Source of the DNA: Desulfuromusa sp.
Lineage (GTDB): Bacteria; Desulfobacterota; Desulfuromonadia; Desulfuromonadales; Geopsychrobacteraceae
Direction of reading: 5' to 3'
Length of the DNA stretch: 34,345 nt
Assembly: GCA_016744675.1 (NCBI GenBank)
Contig: JADGDX010000027.1
Coordinates: forward strand, 1 to 34,345
Shown here: positions 17,768 to 29,214 of the stretch, piece by piece
Position numbering within the stretch: position 1 is the first letter of the stretch
How the letters are laid out: every line of letters starts with the position of its first letter
Translations under genes and position numbers: made by a program
Notes under the pieces: model-generated
What the model saw: only the letters and a program-made list of their open reading frames with translations
What the model was told of the DNA's origin: nothing
Databases searched by the model: none

Positions 17768-18843
17768 CAGCGCAGCTTTAATGTTGATAGGGCAACAAGT
17801 GCCAGAACAATACTGATAATCCAGAAACGAACAATAATCTTAGGTTCTGGCCATCCTTTTAATTCAAAATGGTGGTGAATCGGAGCCATCCGAAAAACAC
17901 GACGTCCCCAGTAACGAAACGAAACCACCTGAACAATGACAGACAGAGCCTCGATAACAAATATTCCCCCAACGATGACTAAAACAAATTCGTTCTTGGT
18001 AATGACTGCAATCGTTCCGAGTGCCCCCCCGAGAGAAAGACTACCGACATCACCCATAAAAACTTGAGCCGGATACGAATTAAACCACAAGAAACCAAGC
18101 CCCGCTCCCACCATCGCACCGCAAAGAATTGCCAGCTCTCCGGCTCCCTGAATCCCTGTAATCTGTAAATAACTGGAGAGTTTTGCGTTTCCAACCAAGT
18201 AGGCTAATAACAAAAATGTCCCAGCAGCAATAATCATGGGACCAATGGCAAGGCCATCAAGACCATCAGTCAAATTAACCGCGTTGCTTGCTCCAACCAT
18301 GACTAAAATAGCAAATGGAATATAAAAAGCTCCTAGGTCTGGGTTAACATCCTTAAAGAACGGTAAACTTAAATGAGTATCAAAACTGCCACTTCGGTAG
18401 AGCAGTATAGATGCACCTAAAGCAATTAAAATCTGCCAGAACATTTTTTGACGAGCTGAGATACCGTCACTGCTTTTGCGTATAATTTTAAGATAATCAT
18501 CGATAAAACCAACGGCTCCATATCCTGTTGTCACCAACAAAGTGACCCAGATATAAAGATTTGTCAGATCAGCCCAAAGAAGAGTCGGGATGATAATCGC
18601 TAACAAAATCAAAGCCCCACCCATGGTTGGGGTTCCCTCTTTCACAAAATGTGACTCAGGCCCGACCTTACGGATGACCTGCCCTATCTGCAACCGTTGT
18701 AGAGTTGCTATAAGCCAAGGGCCGAGAATAAACGAGATCAACAAAGCAGTGATCGTCGCGTAGATCGTCCTAAAAGTGATGTAGCGAAAAACATACAGCA
18801 CTGAATAATCAGTATGGAGAGGATATAAAAGGTGATATAGCAC
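17767..18843 (-). CDS. mraY: Phospho-MurNAc-pentapeptide transferase MraY
   Basis: MraY transfers phospho-MurNAc-pentapeptide to undecaprenyl phosphate to make lipid I. The 358-residue polytopic protein shows the family motifs [20 protein letters not shown] (catalytic Asp pair), [12 protein letters not shown] and the His-rich loop [13 protein letters not shown]. The start codon is GTG at 18843, three bases after the murF stop; GGAAAG in the end of murF may act as ribosome binding site. It overlaps murD by one base. Confidence 0.97.
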   Translation of the reverse strand: MLYHLLYPLHTDYSVLYVFRYITFRTIYATITALLISFILGPWLIATLQRLQIGQVIRKVGPESHFVKEGTPTMGGALILLAIIIPTLLWADLTNLYIWVTLLVTTGYGAVGFIDDYLKIIRKSSDGISARQKMFWQILIALGASILLYRSGSFDTHLSLPFFKDVNPDLGAFYIPFAILVMVGASNAVNLTDGLDGLAIGPMIIAAGTFLLLAYLVGNAKLSSYLQITGIQGAGELAILCGAMVGAGLGFLWFNSYPAQVFMGDVGSLSLGGALGTIAVITKNEFVLVIVGGIFVIEALSVIVQVVSFRYWGRRVFRMAPIHHHFELKGWPEPKIIVRFWIISIVLALVALSTLKLR

Positions 18844-18846
18844 CTG

Positions 18847-20241
18847 TTAGTTTCCTTTCTTTCCATTTGAGGGCTCATCTACAGCAGTTTTCAAAGCGTC
18901 AGAAAGTGCGTCCAAACGTACTCCCCGCGAACCTTTCACCAGAATTCTATCTCCAGGACGTTGCTGCTCTAGGAGATAGTTAATCGCCTGATCGGCATCC
19001 TTAAGCACAACCACCTGTTCAGTCATCATTCCCCCCTCGCTGGCTCCCCGAGAGATGTCCAAAGAGAAGCGCCCAACACAAACCAATCGTTCAGCGACTT
19101 TGGCAACGCTTCTACCCAATTCCTCATGCATCAAGACTGAGCCCTCTCCTAATTCAAGCATATCCCCAAGAACGGCAACTTTTCTGCCTCGTCCTGGTAA
19201 TGAGGCTAAGGCATCTAAGGCAGCATGTGCGGAAAGGGGGTTTGAATTGTAGCTATCATCTAGCAACAAACCACCGCAAGGAAGGGGGATGAGGTCCATT
19301 CGTCCTTCAACGGCAACAAACTTTTCAAGCCCGCTTACAATTTTCTCTACTGAAACCTCCATAACCAAAGCAGCACTTGCAGCCGCCAGTGCATTTGATA
19401 CATTATGTCGACCTGGGATGGTCAATCTGACTGTTGAACTCTGACCACCAGACAAAAGGTCAAAGCGAACACCTTCTTCATTTTCCTCAATATTTTCTGC
19501 GCGGACGAAAGCATCCTCAGAAAGCCCGTAAGTCAATTTCTTCACCCCGTTGGCAATAGGCAACTTCGAAACACGCGGATCATCGAGATTGACGAGGGCT
19601 GTCCCCCCTTGCAATCCAGCAAAAAGCTCTCCCTTTGCTCTTGAGACACCATCTAGCCCGCGCAAGGTTTCCAGATGTGCGGCACCTATATTTGTTATGA
19701 TTCCAATTGTTGGCTGTGCAATCTCGGTCAAACGCTCTATCTCGCCAAGAGCGCTGGTCCCCATTTCCAAAACTGCCCATTGGTGTCCTTCATTCAAGCG
19801 AAATAGGGTCAATGGCAATCCGATCAAATTGTTAAAGTTTCCAGCAGTCTTAAGTCCGGGAGCAACGTTTTCTAAGATTGTTGCCAACATCTCTTTTGTT
19901 GTAGTTTTCCCTGCTGAGCCAGTAATCGCAACCAATGGTCCATTGAGTTGCAAACGGAATGCAGCCGCGATATCACCGAGTGCTCGAAGCGTATTTGCAA
20001 CCCGCACAACAGGAACATTGAGCCCAGCAATAACTTCTTCACTCAGGCACGCTGCTGCTCCGTTTTTAACCGCTTGGCTAATATAATCGTGGCCATCAAA
20101 GTTCTCACCACGTAGCGGTACAAATAGCGATCCAGGAGCCAAATTTCTACTATCGGTTGAAATTCCACTGATAGGACAATTGACTTTGCGCCCGGAGAAA
20201 TCACCATCTGTTATTCGCGTGATCCGTTCGAGATCAAACAT
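18847..20241 (-). CDS. murF: UDP-MurNAc-tripeptide--D-alanyl-D-alanine ligase
   Basis: MurF adds the D-Ala-D-Ala made by Ddl to the UDP-MurNAc-tripeptide. From ATG 20241 the protein has 464 residues and starts MFDLERITRITDG. A reading frame ten codons longer begins with TTG at 20271, but this is less likely. The Mur ligase P-loop is AITGSAGKTTTKEML, and later family segments DDSYNSNPLS and AVLGDMLELGEGS are clear. The start overlaps the end of murE by 8 bp and mraY follows after 3 bp. Confidence 0.96.
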   Translation of the reverse strand: MFDLERITRITDGDFSGRKVNCPISGISTDSRNLAPGSLFVPLRGENFDGHDYISQAVKNGAAACLSEEVIAGLNVPVVRVANTLRALGDIAAAFRLQLNGPLVAITGSAGKTTTKEMLATILENVAPGLKTAGNFNNLIGLPLTLFRLNEGHQWAVLEMGTSALGEIERLTEIAQPTIGIITNIGAAHLETLRGLDGVSRAKGELFAGLQGGTALVNLDDPRVSKLPIANGVKKLTYGLSEDAFVRAENIEENEEGVRFDLLSGGQSSTVRLTIPGRHNVSNALAAASAALVMEVSVEKIVSGLEKFVAVEGRMDLIPLPCGGLLLDDSYNSNPLSAHAALDALASLPGRGRKVAVLGDMLELGEGSVLMHEELGRSVAKVAERLVCVGRFSLDISRGASEGGMMTEQVVVLKDADQAINYLLEQQRPGDRILVKGSRGVRLDALSDALKTAVDEPSNGKKGN

Positions 20242-21772
20242 TTTTTCCAACCTCAGCAGCTTTATATTCAAGCCCTGATTGATTGCCAGAGGTCAAAACT
20301 CGCATTAACTCCTCACGATCATCAAAATGTATTTTTTCAGTCCCCAAAATCTGATAATCTTCATGCCCTTTACCAGCAACAAGCACCAAATCGCCAGGCT
20401 CCGCAATCCGCCCAACTAACTCGATCGCCCTACGACGATCTGTGATAACAAGGAACCCTTTCTTACTTACAGCGTCACCTTCAGTCAGCTCATGAGCGCC
20501 GCAATCAACAGCACCATTTCTGACCTGTTCAAGAATTTTTAGAGGATCTTCGGTCCGTGGATTATCAGAAGTAAATATCGCTAAATCGGAATATTTAACA
20601 GCAATAGATGCCATCACAGGACGCTTGCCCTGATCTCGATCACCGCCACAACCAACAACAGTCAACAAGCGTCGAAATTCTAGTTGGGATAAGGTCTGCA
20701 AGACTTTTTCAAGGGCGTCAGCTGTATGTGCATAATCAACAAGAGCAAGAACCCCTTGATTATTTTTTACTTTTTCAACCCGCCCCGGAACTTGTGGCGC
20801 ATGAGAGATCCCCTTCTCTATAATTTCGGGATCAATATCAAATTGCTGTGCTGTTGCTACAGCGGCTAGAAGATTGCCCACATTAAAAGTGCCGATCATT
20901 CCGCTCTTAATGGTAATCGTCTTCTGCTTGCTGACAAAGATTCCACAGATCTGGTCTCGTTCAACTGAGACCTCAGCAGGATAAGTATCCGCTAGCTTAT
21001 CGTTTCCGTAAGACTTCCAGTTGTTATTTTCCTTCAGCAATATTTCACCATAAGCATCGTCACGATTAATAATCGCGATTCCCGAACCGAGTAGCTCAAC
21101 AAAAAGGCGTCGCTTACTAGCAAAATAACGATCTAATGTCTGATGATAATCAAGATGATCCTGAGTCAGATTTGTAAAAACGGCGGCATCAAAACAAATA
21201 CCATCGACTCGATGCTGCTCTAATGCATGTGATGAGACCTCCAAAATCAATACATTCGCCCCACGATGTCGAAAATCTGCCATCATTCGCAGGAGATCGA
21301 TCGACTCAGGAGTCGTATTTGGAGCTTCATGTCTGATTTCGCCAAAGCGATATTCGATTGTTCCAAAAACAGCCGGAGAAAAACCAGCTTCCCGAAAAAT
21401 TGACTCGAGCAGATAAGTGATAGATGTTTTTCCGTTGGTTCCCGTGATGCCGATAACAGGAACGTCGACAGTTGGATTTCCGTAATATTCAGCTGCCATA
21501 ACGGCCATCGAATGGCGAACATTTCCCACCTTGACGTAACAGATATTATCGAAACAATCCTTGGGAATTTGCTCAGAAACAACGGCGATCGCCCCTGCAT
21601 TCAGGGCTTGGGGTAGGAATTCAAACCCATCTACATTGGCACCAGGAAGTGCAAAAAACAACGCTCCATCCCGCACCTTCCGTGAATCACAACTTAAGTC
21701 AGACACAACCACTTCAGGAGATCCGACAATTGCTAAAGGCTCAACTTTTGCTAACAGTTCTTCAAACTTCAT
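20234..21772 (-). CDS. murE: UDP-MurNAc-tripeptide synthetase, meso-diaminopimelate-adding
   Basis: MurE adds the third residue of the stem peptide. The 512-residue protein carries the P-loop GITGTNGKTS (108-117), a lysine that is carbamylated in the family at about residue 220 (YFASKRRLF) and the substrate-specificity motif DNPR at 403-406. DNPR indicates meso-diaminopimelate rather than lysine, consistent with a diderm cell wall. ATG 21772 follows the ftsI stop by 26 bp; the end overlaps murF. Confidence 0.97.
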   Translation of the reverse strand: MKFEELLAKVEPLAIVGSPEVVVSDLSCDSRKVRDGALFFALPGANVDGFEFLPQALNAGAIAVVSEQIPKDCFDNICYVKVGNVRHSMAVMAAEYYGNPTVDVPVIGITGTNGKTSITYLLESIFREAGFSPAVFGTIEYRFGEIRHEAPNTTPESIDLLRMMADFRHRGANVLILEVSSHALEQHRVDGICFDAAVFTNLTQDHLDYHQTLDRYFASKRRLFVELLGSGIAIINRDDAYGEILLKENNNWKSYGNDKLADTYPAEVSVERDQICGIFVSKQKTITIKSGMIGTFNVGNLLAAVATAQQFDIDPEIIEKGISHAPQVPGRVEKVKNNQGVLALVDYAHTADALEKVLQTLSQLEFRRLLTVVGCGGDRDQGKRPVMASIAVKYSDLAIFTSDNPRTEDPLKILEQVRNGAVDCGAHELTEGDAVSKKGFLVITDRRRAIELVGRIAEPGDLVLVAGKGHEDYQILGTEKIHFDDREELMRVLTSGNQSGLEYKAAEVGKNV

Positions 21773-21798
21773 ACGTAGTCCTTACAAAAAAACAGCAT

Positions 21799-23751
21799 CT
21801 ATACACCAAAACGAATCCAGGCTTGTTTTCCGTAACGAATAATTTGACCAGGAGCAGGGTATTGCTTCACAACCTCACCACTACCAGAAAGTTTGAGGTT
21901 TAGATTCTTCTTCTCCATCATTTGCAGGACCTGCCGATAGCTCATTCCTGAGAAGTTCGGCATTCTCAATCCATCACTTGTCGCAACATCAATGATTTCA
22001 GCGACCATATCTGGCAGCGGCTCCTCATCCATTTGAGATTTTGTCAATGTTGCGACGCTTCCCTTGGGCAGGATATTCAAATGGCTGAGAGTCTGACTGG
22101 CTATACGAGCAAACACAGGAGCAGCGACAAGGCCTCCATAAGCTTTCCCCTGAGGCTCATCAACCGTTACCGACAGAACGAGAGCAGGATTATCTGCCGG
22201 GACAAATCCAACAAACGAAGAGACTCTCTTATCGGGTGAGTATCCACCAGTTACCGTATCGACTTTTTGGGCGGTCCCAGTCTTTCCGGCAACCCGATAA
22301 CCAGGCAATGCAGCCCTGGTACCTGTGCCACCCGGCTCTGTCACGGTGACCATCATCTCTTTAACTTCGCTCGCCGTTTTTTCAGAAACAACCCGACGAC
22401 GAACTTGAGGAAGGCGCTTTTGAATTTGCTGACCATCAGAGCCCACAACTCTTTCAACCAAATATGGCTCCATCAGCAAACCACCGTTTGCGATAACGCC
22501 CATTGCCGATGCCATCTGTATCGGCGTCACACTTAAGCCTTGGCCGAAAGAAATAGCGGCCAAATCAATCTCAAACCACCGTGAAGAGGGACGCAGCAAT
22601 CCACCAGCTTCTCCGGGAAGATCTAGCCCCGTCTGTTCCCCAAAACCAAAATCGCGGATGTAAGAATAAAAACGTTCCCGTTCTAAAGCCTTGCCTAATT
22701 TTGCAGAACCAATATTGCTGCTGAACTTCAAAACTTCCGTTAATGTCAATTTCTTATGCTTTTTGTGATCGCGAATGGTTTTCCCACCAACCGAATAGCG
22801 ACCATTCTCGCAATAGATTTTTTGCTCTGGCCGAACCAATCCCTCTTCTAAAACTCCTGCGACCAAAAAAGGCTTGAAGGTTGAGCCTGGCTCATACATA
22901 TCGCACACAGCCCGATTGCGGCGTTTACTCGCTTTATAGCGACCCGCACTGTTGGGGTTATAGTCAGGCTGACTCGCCATCGCCAAGACGCGGCCACTGG
23001 CAGGCTCTAACATGACAACGGTTCCGCCCACAGCACCCGTTTCTTGAACAACTCTCGCCAACTCTTTTTCAGCGATGTATTGTAGTGATCGATCCATCGT
23101 CAGGAAAAGATCATTGCCTGCGACTCCCCCCTGGACCAATTGATCTTCTGATGCCAAACCGCGTCCTCTAGCATCACGTAACGAAACTAGCCGCCCCGCC
23201 TCTCCCTGAAGCTGACGGTCATACTCTAATTCAACACCTTCAAGACCTCTTGGGTCTAAACCGGTGAAACCTAAAACATGTGCTGCGGTACTGGCTTGAG
23301 GGTAGTAGCGTTTGCGCTCTGTAACGAACTGCAAACCAAAGACTTTCAAATCACGTATTTGATCTGCGACAGTTGGATCAAGCTTTCTCTGCAACCAGAC
23401 AAAGCGTTTTTTTGAGGAAAGTAATCTAACGATTTCTTTTTCTGATTTTTTCAGGTGCTTTTTCAGTTTGGCTGCAGCTTGCTCAGGATCTTTGATTTGC
23501 ACAGGATCGGCGTATAGTGATTCGGCTACCAGACTGACAGCAAGGGGGTCTCCCCGACCATCAAAAATACTTCCCCTTTGGGGGGCTAGCTTAATGACAT
23601 GTTGGCGCTGTTGATCTGCACGACCCTGGAGCTCCGAAGCCTGAACAACTTGAAGATGATAAGCCCGGCCGGCAATCAACAAAAAAACCAGAACAAATAA
23701 TATTCCGAAAAGGCGGATACGAATCTGAATTCCACGTTCCGTCAAAGCCAT
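21799..23751 (-). CDS. ftsI: Septal transpeptidase FtsI (PBP3-type) with C-terminal PASTA domain
   Basis: FtsI is the septum-specific class B penicillin-binding protein that cross-links the strands made by FtsW. From ATG 23751 it has 650 residues: a transmembrane helix at about 12-30, a dimerisation domain, and the transpeptidase motifs STFK (290-293, active-site Ser290), SSN (344-346) and KTGT (490-493). The last 55 residues form one PASTA domain (LRMPNFSGMSYRQVLQMM onward), better known from Gram-positive proteins but also found in some deltaproteobacterial FtsI. ATG 23751 follows the ftsL stop by one base and has a TGGAG ribosome binding site. A longer GTG/TTG-type start at 23790 inside ftsL is less likely. 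Confidence 0.96.
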   Translation of the reverse strand: MALTERGIQIRIRLFGILFVLVFLLIAGRAYHLQVVQASELQGRADQQRQHVIKLAPQRGSIFDGRGDPLAVSLVAESLYADPVQIKDPEQAAAKLKKHLKKSEKEIVRLLSSKKRFVWLQRKLDPTVADQIRDLKVFGLQFVTERKRYYPQASTAAHVLGFTGLDPRGLEGVELEYDRQLQGEAGRLVSLRDARGRGLASEDQLVQGGVAGNDLFLTMDRSLQYIAEKELARVVQETGAVGGTVVMLEPASGRVLAMASQPDYNPNSAGRYKASKRRNRAVCDMYEPGSTFKPFLVAGVLEEGLVRPEQKIYCENGRYSVGGKTIRDHKKHKKLTLTEVLKFSSNIGSAKLGKALERERFYSYIRDFGFGEQTGLDLPGEAGGLLRPSSRWFEIDLAAISFGQGLSVTPIQMASAMGVIANGGLLMEPYLVERVVGSDGQQIQKRLPQVRRRVVSEKTASEVKEMMVTVTEPGGTGTRAALPGYRVAGKTGTAQKVDTVTGGYSPDKRVSSFVGFVPADNPALVLSVTVDEPQGKAYGGLVAAPVFARIASQTLSHLNILPKGSVATLTKSQMDEEPLPDMVAEIIDVATSDGLRMPNFSGMSYRQVLQMMEKKNLNLKLSGSGEVVKQYPAPGQIIRYGKQAWIRFGV

Positions 23752-23752
23752 A

Positions 23753-24070
23753 CTACTCCACCCTGATAATTTGACCGGGTGAAGGAGCACGTAACCCCAG
23801 GGATTTTCTTGCTAACCTTTCTATTCGTTCATCACGTGCCAAATATGCAGCTTCTGTTTTTAATTCTGTAATCTGCTGCTCATGGTCACGAATATCCCGT
23901 TCCAAACTTGAAATCCCATATTCCAAATTAATCGCATGAATACGTGACCAGACAAATAATAAGGAGAGCAAAGAAACCAACAGGAGCGCCACAAAAACCG
24001 AACTTAGGCGTGGTCGATAAAATGAAAATCCCGTAATTTTAACTGTAACTTGAGATACCGCTTCTGACAT
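23753..24070 (-). CDS. ftsL: Cell division protein FtsL
   Basis: FtsL is a small bitopic divisome protein that forms a coiled-coil complex with FtsB and FtsQ and activates FtsWI. The 105-residue product has a short cytoplasmic N-terminus, one transmembrane helix at about residues 24-42 and a heptad-like coiled coil at about 50-90, then a short tail. Sequence conservation in this family is low, so the call rests on size, topology and its place between rsmH and ftsI. Confidence 0.92.
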   Translation of the reverse strand: MSEAVSQVTVKITGFSFYRPRLSSVFVALLLVSLLSLLFVWSRIHAINLEYGISSLERDIRDHEQQITELKTEAAYLARDERIERLARKSLGLRAPSPGQIIRVE

Positions 24071-24098
24071 ATCTCTCTCCTTTCACATTTTTAAATGA

Positions 24099-25043
24099 TC
24101 AGCAACGCTCAACAGCTCTCAGAATTGCGCTTCTTGATCTTACATTCTGGGCAATTTCAGCTTCTCCAGCTCGTATCCCCCTGCGTGTCAAGACTTTCAC
24201 GTCGGGAGTATTGCTACACTGACAAACTGGAAGTCGTGGAGGGCAAATACAACCCTGAGCTTTTTCACGAAATAGATGCTTAACGATTCGATCTTCTAAA
24301 GAATGAAAGCTGATAACAACCAGCCTTCCTCCCGGCTTAAGCAATGAGATACCTTTTTCAACCCCCCGCTTCACCTGCCCTAGTTCATCATTTACGTGAA
24401 TTCTTAGGGCCTGAAAAACTCGGGTGGCCGGATGAATCTTACTCGGACGATGTCCACCAGGGACTGCCTGACGAACCAACTCTGCCAACTCAGCCGTTGT
24501 TGTCACTGGTAATTCCTGACGTTGAGCCACAATCTTCCGAACAATCCTTCGGCTGAAACGTTCTTCGCCGTATTCAAAAAAAATACGAACCAATTCTGCC
24601 TCTTCGGCCTCGTTCACCACATCCGCAGCGGTTATTCCCACTGTCGGGTTCATGCGCATATCGAGAGGGGCATCGTAGCGAAAAGAAAAACCTCGTTCAG
24701 GAGTGTCCAGTTGGTGGGAAGACACCCCAAGATCAAGAAGCATCCCATTAAGGCCGTCCATTTCGAGTTCCTGCAGAACCACCCGATCAGCTTCGTCAAA
24801 AGTTGCGTGATGCAGGCTAACCCGATCACCGTAAGGAGCTAAAACGTCAGACGCTTTCTGTAGAGCAGCAGGATCTCGATCAAGGCCAATTAAACGACTA
24901 TTATTGCTTGCTTCAAGAATCAGTTGTGAATGGCCAGCCCCCCCGAGAGTTCCATCCAAATAAACGCCACCGGCTTCGGGCTGAAGCCAGGACAAAACCT
25001 CCTCCGGCATCACCGGCAGATGCTCAAAAGGAGTCAATACCAT
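24099..25043 (-). CDS. rsmH: 16S rRNA (cytosine-1402-N4)-methyltransferase RsmH (MraW)
   Basis: RsmH methylates N4 of C1402 of 16S rRNA in the ribosomal P site. The 314-residue protein (from ATG 25043) shows HLPVMPEEVL, the SAM-binding loop YLDGTLGGAGHS, LLDLGVSSHQLD, RGFSFRYDAPLDMRM and VISFHSLEDRIVKHLF, all diagnostic. A GTG one codon earlier (25046) overlaps the mraZ stop, but the ATG has AGGAT at good spacing. It is the second gene of the cluster, right after mraZ. Confidence 0.97.
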   Translation of the reverse strand: MVLTPFEHLPVMPEEVLSWLQPEAGGVYLDGTLGGAGHSQLILEASNNSRLIGLDRDPAALQKASDVLAPYGDRVSLHHATFDEADRVVLQELEMDGLNGMLLDLGVSSHQLDTPERGFSFRYDAPLDMRMNPTVGITAADVVNEAEEAELVRIFFEYGEERFSRRIVRKIVAQRQELPVTTTAELAELVRQAVPGGHRPSKIHPATRVFQALRIHVNDELGQVKRGVEKGISLLKPGGRLVVISFHSLEDRIVKHLFREKAQGCICPPRLPVCQCSNTPDVKVLTRRGIRAGEAEIAQNVRSRSAILRAVERC

Positions 25044-25045
25044 CA

Positions 25046-25489
25046 CTAAAATCCTAAATCTGCCTGACCTTGCGCATCCTCATCCAACATCGATTCGGAT
25101 TCAGCGGCGATCAAGGCATGAGAGTTCTGACTCCAGATTTCTATTTTTTCAAACATCCCGATAACAACAACGTCTTTATCCAATTTGGCATGTTCCCGTA
25201 AAGACTGTGGAACTTGGATACGCCCTTGAGCATTAAAAGAGCATTCTTTTGCCGGAGCAATTCGGTTGCGTAGATTTGCTTCACGCTTTGGACCAGGCTC
25301 CATGGAAAACACATTTGCACAAATTGCTTCCCAACGACTCAGTGGATAAGCGACAAGACCCTTTTTATAGCGAGTGACAACCAGTCCTTCAGACTGATAT
25401 TCTTGACGCAATTCGTCCCGGAAAGGAGACGGAATACTGACCCGTCCTTTCAAATCGATACTAACGTTATATTCACCGGAAAATTTCAT
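25046..25489 (-). CDS. mraZ: Transcriptional regulator MraZ
   Basis: MraZ is a ring-forming, AbrB-like DNA-binding protein that represses its own division and cell-wall operon. From ATG 25489 it has 147 residues and begins MKFSGEYNVSIDLKGRVSIP. It shows the two MraZ half-repeats, each with a DxKGRV/NAQGRIQVP-type turn and a following SxR helix (PSPFRDEL; PQSLREHA). A GTG six codons upstream (25507) lies inside the operator repeats and is unlikely to be the start. It is the first gene of the cluster, directly under a strong promoter with three 10-bp-spaced repeats that also overlap its ribosome binding region, fitting autoregulation. Confidence 0.97.
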   Translation of the reverse strand: MKFSGEYNVSIDLKGRVSIPSPFRDELRQEYQSEGLVVTRYKKGLVAYPLSRWEAICANVFSMEPGPKREANLRNRIAPAKECSFNAQGRIQVPQSLREHAKLDKDVVVIGMFEKIEIWSQNSHALIAAESESMLDEDAQGQADLGF

Positions 25490-25491
25490 AA

Positions 25492-25517
25492 TGACACCAC
25501 TTGACACCTTTTGACAC
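25492..25517 (-). promoter_or_regulatory. Candidate MraZ operator: three GTGTCA repeats
   Basis: On the minus strand GTGTCA occurs at 25517-25512, 25507-25502 and 25497-25492, with a period of exactly 10 bp, between the promoter and the mraZ start codon. Known MraZ sites are short GTG-containing direct repeats with the same 10-bp spacing, which fits binding of adjacent ring subunits on one DNA face. MraZ binding here is inference. Confidence 0.75.
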
Positions 25518-25529
25518 TAGAGTGGTCAA

Positions 25530-25558
25530 AATATAGCGATACCATTAATATGTGTCAA
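25530..25558 (-). promoter_or_regulatory. Sigma70-type promoter of the division and cell-wall cluster
   Basis: On the minus strand a perfect TTGACA (25558-25553) is followed after 17 bp by TATATT (25535-25530). The predicted transcript start is near 25523, about 34 bases before the mraZ ATG and just ahead of the three operator repeats. Confidence 0.8.
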
Positions 25559-25733
25559 GCAGAAAGACTCAAAGAAGTGGATTACTTAAATCAAAAAAAT
25601 GTTGCTATGACAGGGGCTTGGGCTAATGAGAAAAGTAAGGGGGGGGAGGCTATCTTCAGAACTGACTAATATTATAAGCTTCTTTAAAAAACGAGGGCGT
25701 TTTCTTCTCTCAAAACAGGGCAAAAAGGGAAAA

Positions 25734-25747
25734 CTGTCCGCCGACAG
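25734..25747 (-). terminator. Possible terminator of the CorC-like gene
   Basis: On the minus strand CTGTC and GACAG form a 5-bp stem with a 4-base loop followed by TTTT and further T-rich sequence, 15 bp after the stop codon. A weaker hairpin (CTCAG/CTGAG) overlaps the stop codon itself. Confidence 0.4.
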
Positions 25748-25761
25748 GGCCCTTCTGAAAC

Positions 25762-27021
25762 TCAGGAGACATCTGAGGGAGAGATAACCATCTCAATCTC
25801 TTCGATACGTCGATCTTCCATACGTTTCACCCGAAACAGAAGGTTTTCTTCTTCAAAGCAATCCCCTTCGGCTGGGATTTTACCTAGGACCTGCAATAAA
25901 TGACCGGCTAATGTAGTGACATGCTCTTCAGGAAGGGTCAACTTAAAACGTCTATTCACTTCGCGTAATGGCATCGCAGCATCAATCAGATAGTGTCCCT
26001 TTCCAAGTTTTCTGAAATCAAGCTCCTCTTGGTCCGATTCGTCCTGAATATCACCTACGATTTCCTCAACGACATCCTCGAGGGTCACAATTCCCTCCAC
26101 ACCACCATATTCATCGACGACGATCGCCAAATGTTCACGCCTTTTACGAAAACTTTGTAGGAGGACCCCAATCCGCATCGCTTCAGGAACGTAGTATGGC
26201 TCACGGCATAAGTCTTTAAGGGAAAAAGAGTTGGTACAATCGACACAATCAAGGATATTTTTAGAGTGAATAACACCAATAATTGTATCAAGATCATCGT
26301 GGTAAACTGGAAACCGCGAATGTCGAGCGGATCGTGTTATCGACAACACCTCTTCAAAAAGTGTAGCCCCTTCAATCCCTACGATTTCAGTGCGAGGAAT
26401 CATGATATCCCGCACCCGGGTTTCAGATAGTTCAAAAATTCCATGCAGCATACGCCGCTGCTCGGCAGCAACGACTCCTGATTCCTCCCCCACTTCAATC
26501 ATAGCCTTGATTTCATCTTCAGAAACAGAGAGTGTTTCTGCATCTTTTTTACGGATAAAACTTGTCATTACTCGCGAAATTGAAGACACGACAAAAATAA
26601 CCGGGGCAAGAACAAAGACCACAAAACGGATCGGATTCAAAACCAGAAAAGACATCTTTTCAGGATACTGTGCTGCATAAGTTTTAGGGCAAACTTCCGA
26701 AAATATCAATAAAACCGGGGTCAGAATCAACACTGTCAACAACTCTCCCCCTTCGCCGAAATAACTAACACAAAGCCCTGTTGCAATAACTGAAGCTGCA
26801 ATATTCACAAGGTTATTGCCAACCAGAATCCCGCTCAGTAAACGGTCAGGGCTTTCGAGAAGAGCTGCTAACTTATCTGCACCGGGGTGCTGCTTCTGTT
26901 GGAGAAAGCGCACTCTCAACTTATCGAGAGCCAACAATGCGGTCTCTGAACCGGAAAAGAAACCGGAGAGAAATAACAACAGCAACAGAACCAACAGGCG
27001 CCACGATATTTCGTCAGTCAT
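25762..27021 (-). CDS. CNNM/DUF21 membrane protein with CBS pair and CorC_HlyC domain
   Basis: This belongs to the family of inner-membrane proteins related to CorC, YfjD and hemolysin C, linked to magnesium or cobalt efflux; the exact substrate is not certain for most members. From ATG 27021 (good GGAG site) it has 419 residues. The N-terminal DUF21 region has about four hydrophobic segments with FLSGFFSGSETALLAL near the start. A CBS domain pair follows, with RDIMIPRTEI and VDEYGGVEGIVTLEDVVEEIVGDI as landmarks, and the C-terminal CorC_HlyC domain begins near HYLIDAAMPLREVNRRF. A longer TTG start at 27060 is less likely. It is divergent from ligA and upstream of, but separated from, the mraZ promoter. 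Confidence 0.92.
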   Translation of the reverse strand: MTDEISWRLLVLLLLLFLSGFFSGSETALLALDKLRVRFLQQKQHPGADKLAALLESPDRLLSGILVGNNLVNIAASVIATGLCVSYFGEGGELLTVLILTPVLLIFSEVCPKTYAAQYPEKMSFLVLNPIRFVVFVLAPVIFVVSSISRVMTSFIRKKDAETLSVSEDEIKAMIEVGEESGVVAAEQRRMLHGIFELSETRVRDIMIPRTEIVGIEGATLFEEVLSITRSARHSRFPVYHDDLDTIIGVIHSKNILDCVDCTNSFSLKDLCREPYYVPEAMRIGVLLQSFRKRREHLAIVVDEYGGVEGIVTLEDVVEEIVGDIQDESDQEELDFRKLGKGHYLIDAAMPLREVNRRFKLTLPEEHVTTLAGHLLQVLGKIPAEGDCFEEENLLFRVKRMEDRRIEEIEMVISPSDVS

Positions 27022-27060
27022 CAATGCTCCAAAAAGGGATAATTCGTAAATAATTAACAA

Positions 27061-29209
<2,149 letters not shown>

Positions 29210-29214
29210 GCAAT

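Noticed and set aside
19550-20086. A 178-codon plus-strand frame inside murF
   Set aside because: Antisense to conserved Mur ligase motifs; no support as a gene.
25492-25517. Three short repeats as a CRISPR remnant
   Set aside because: The units are 6 bp with 4-bp spacers at a 10-bp period; this is an operator-like pattern.
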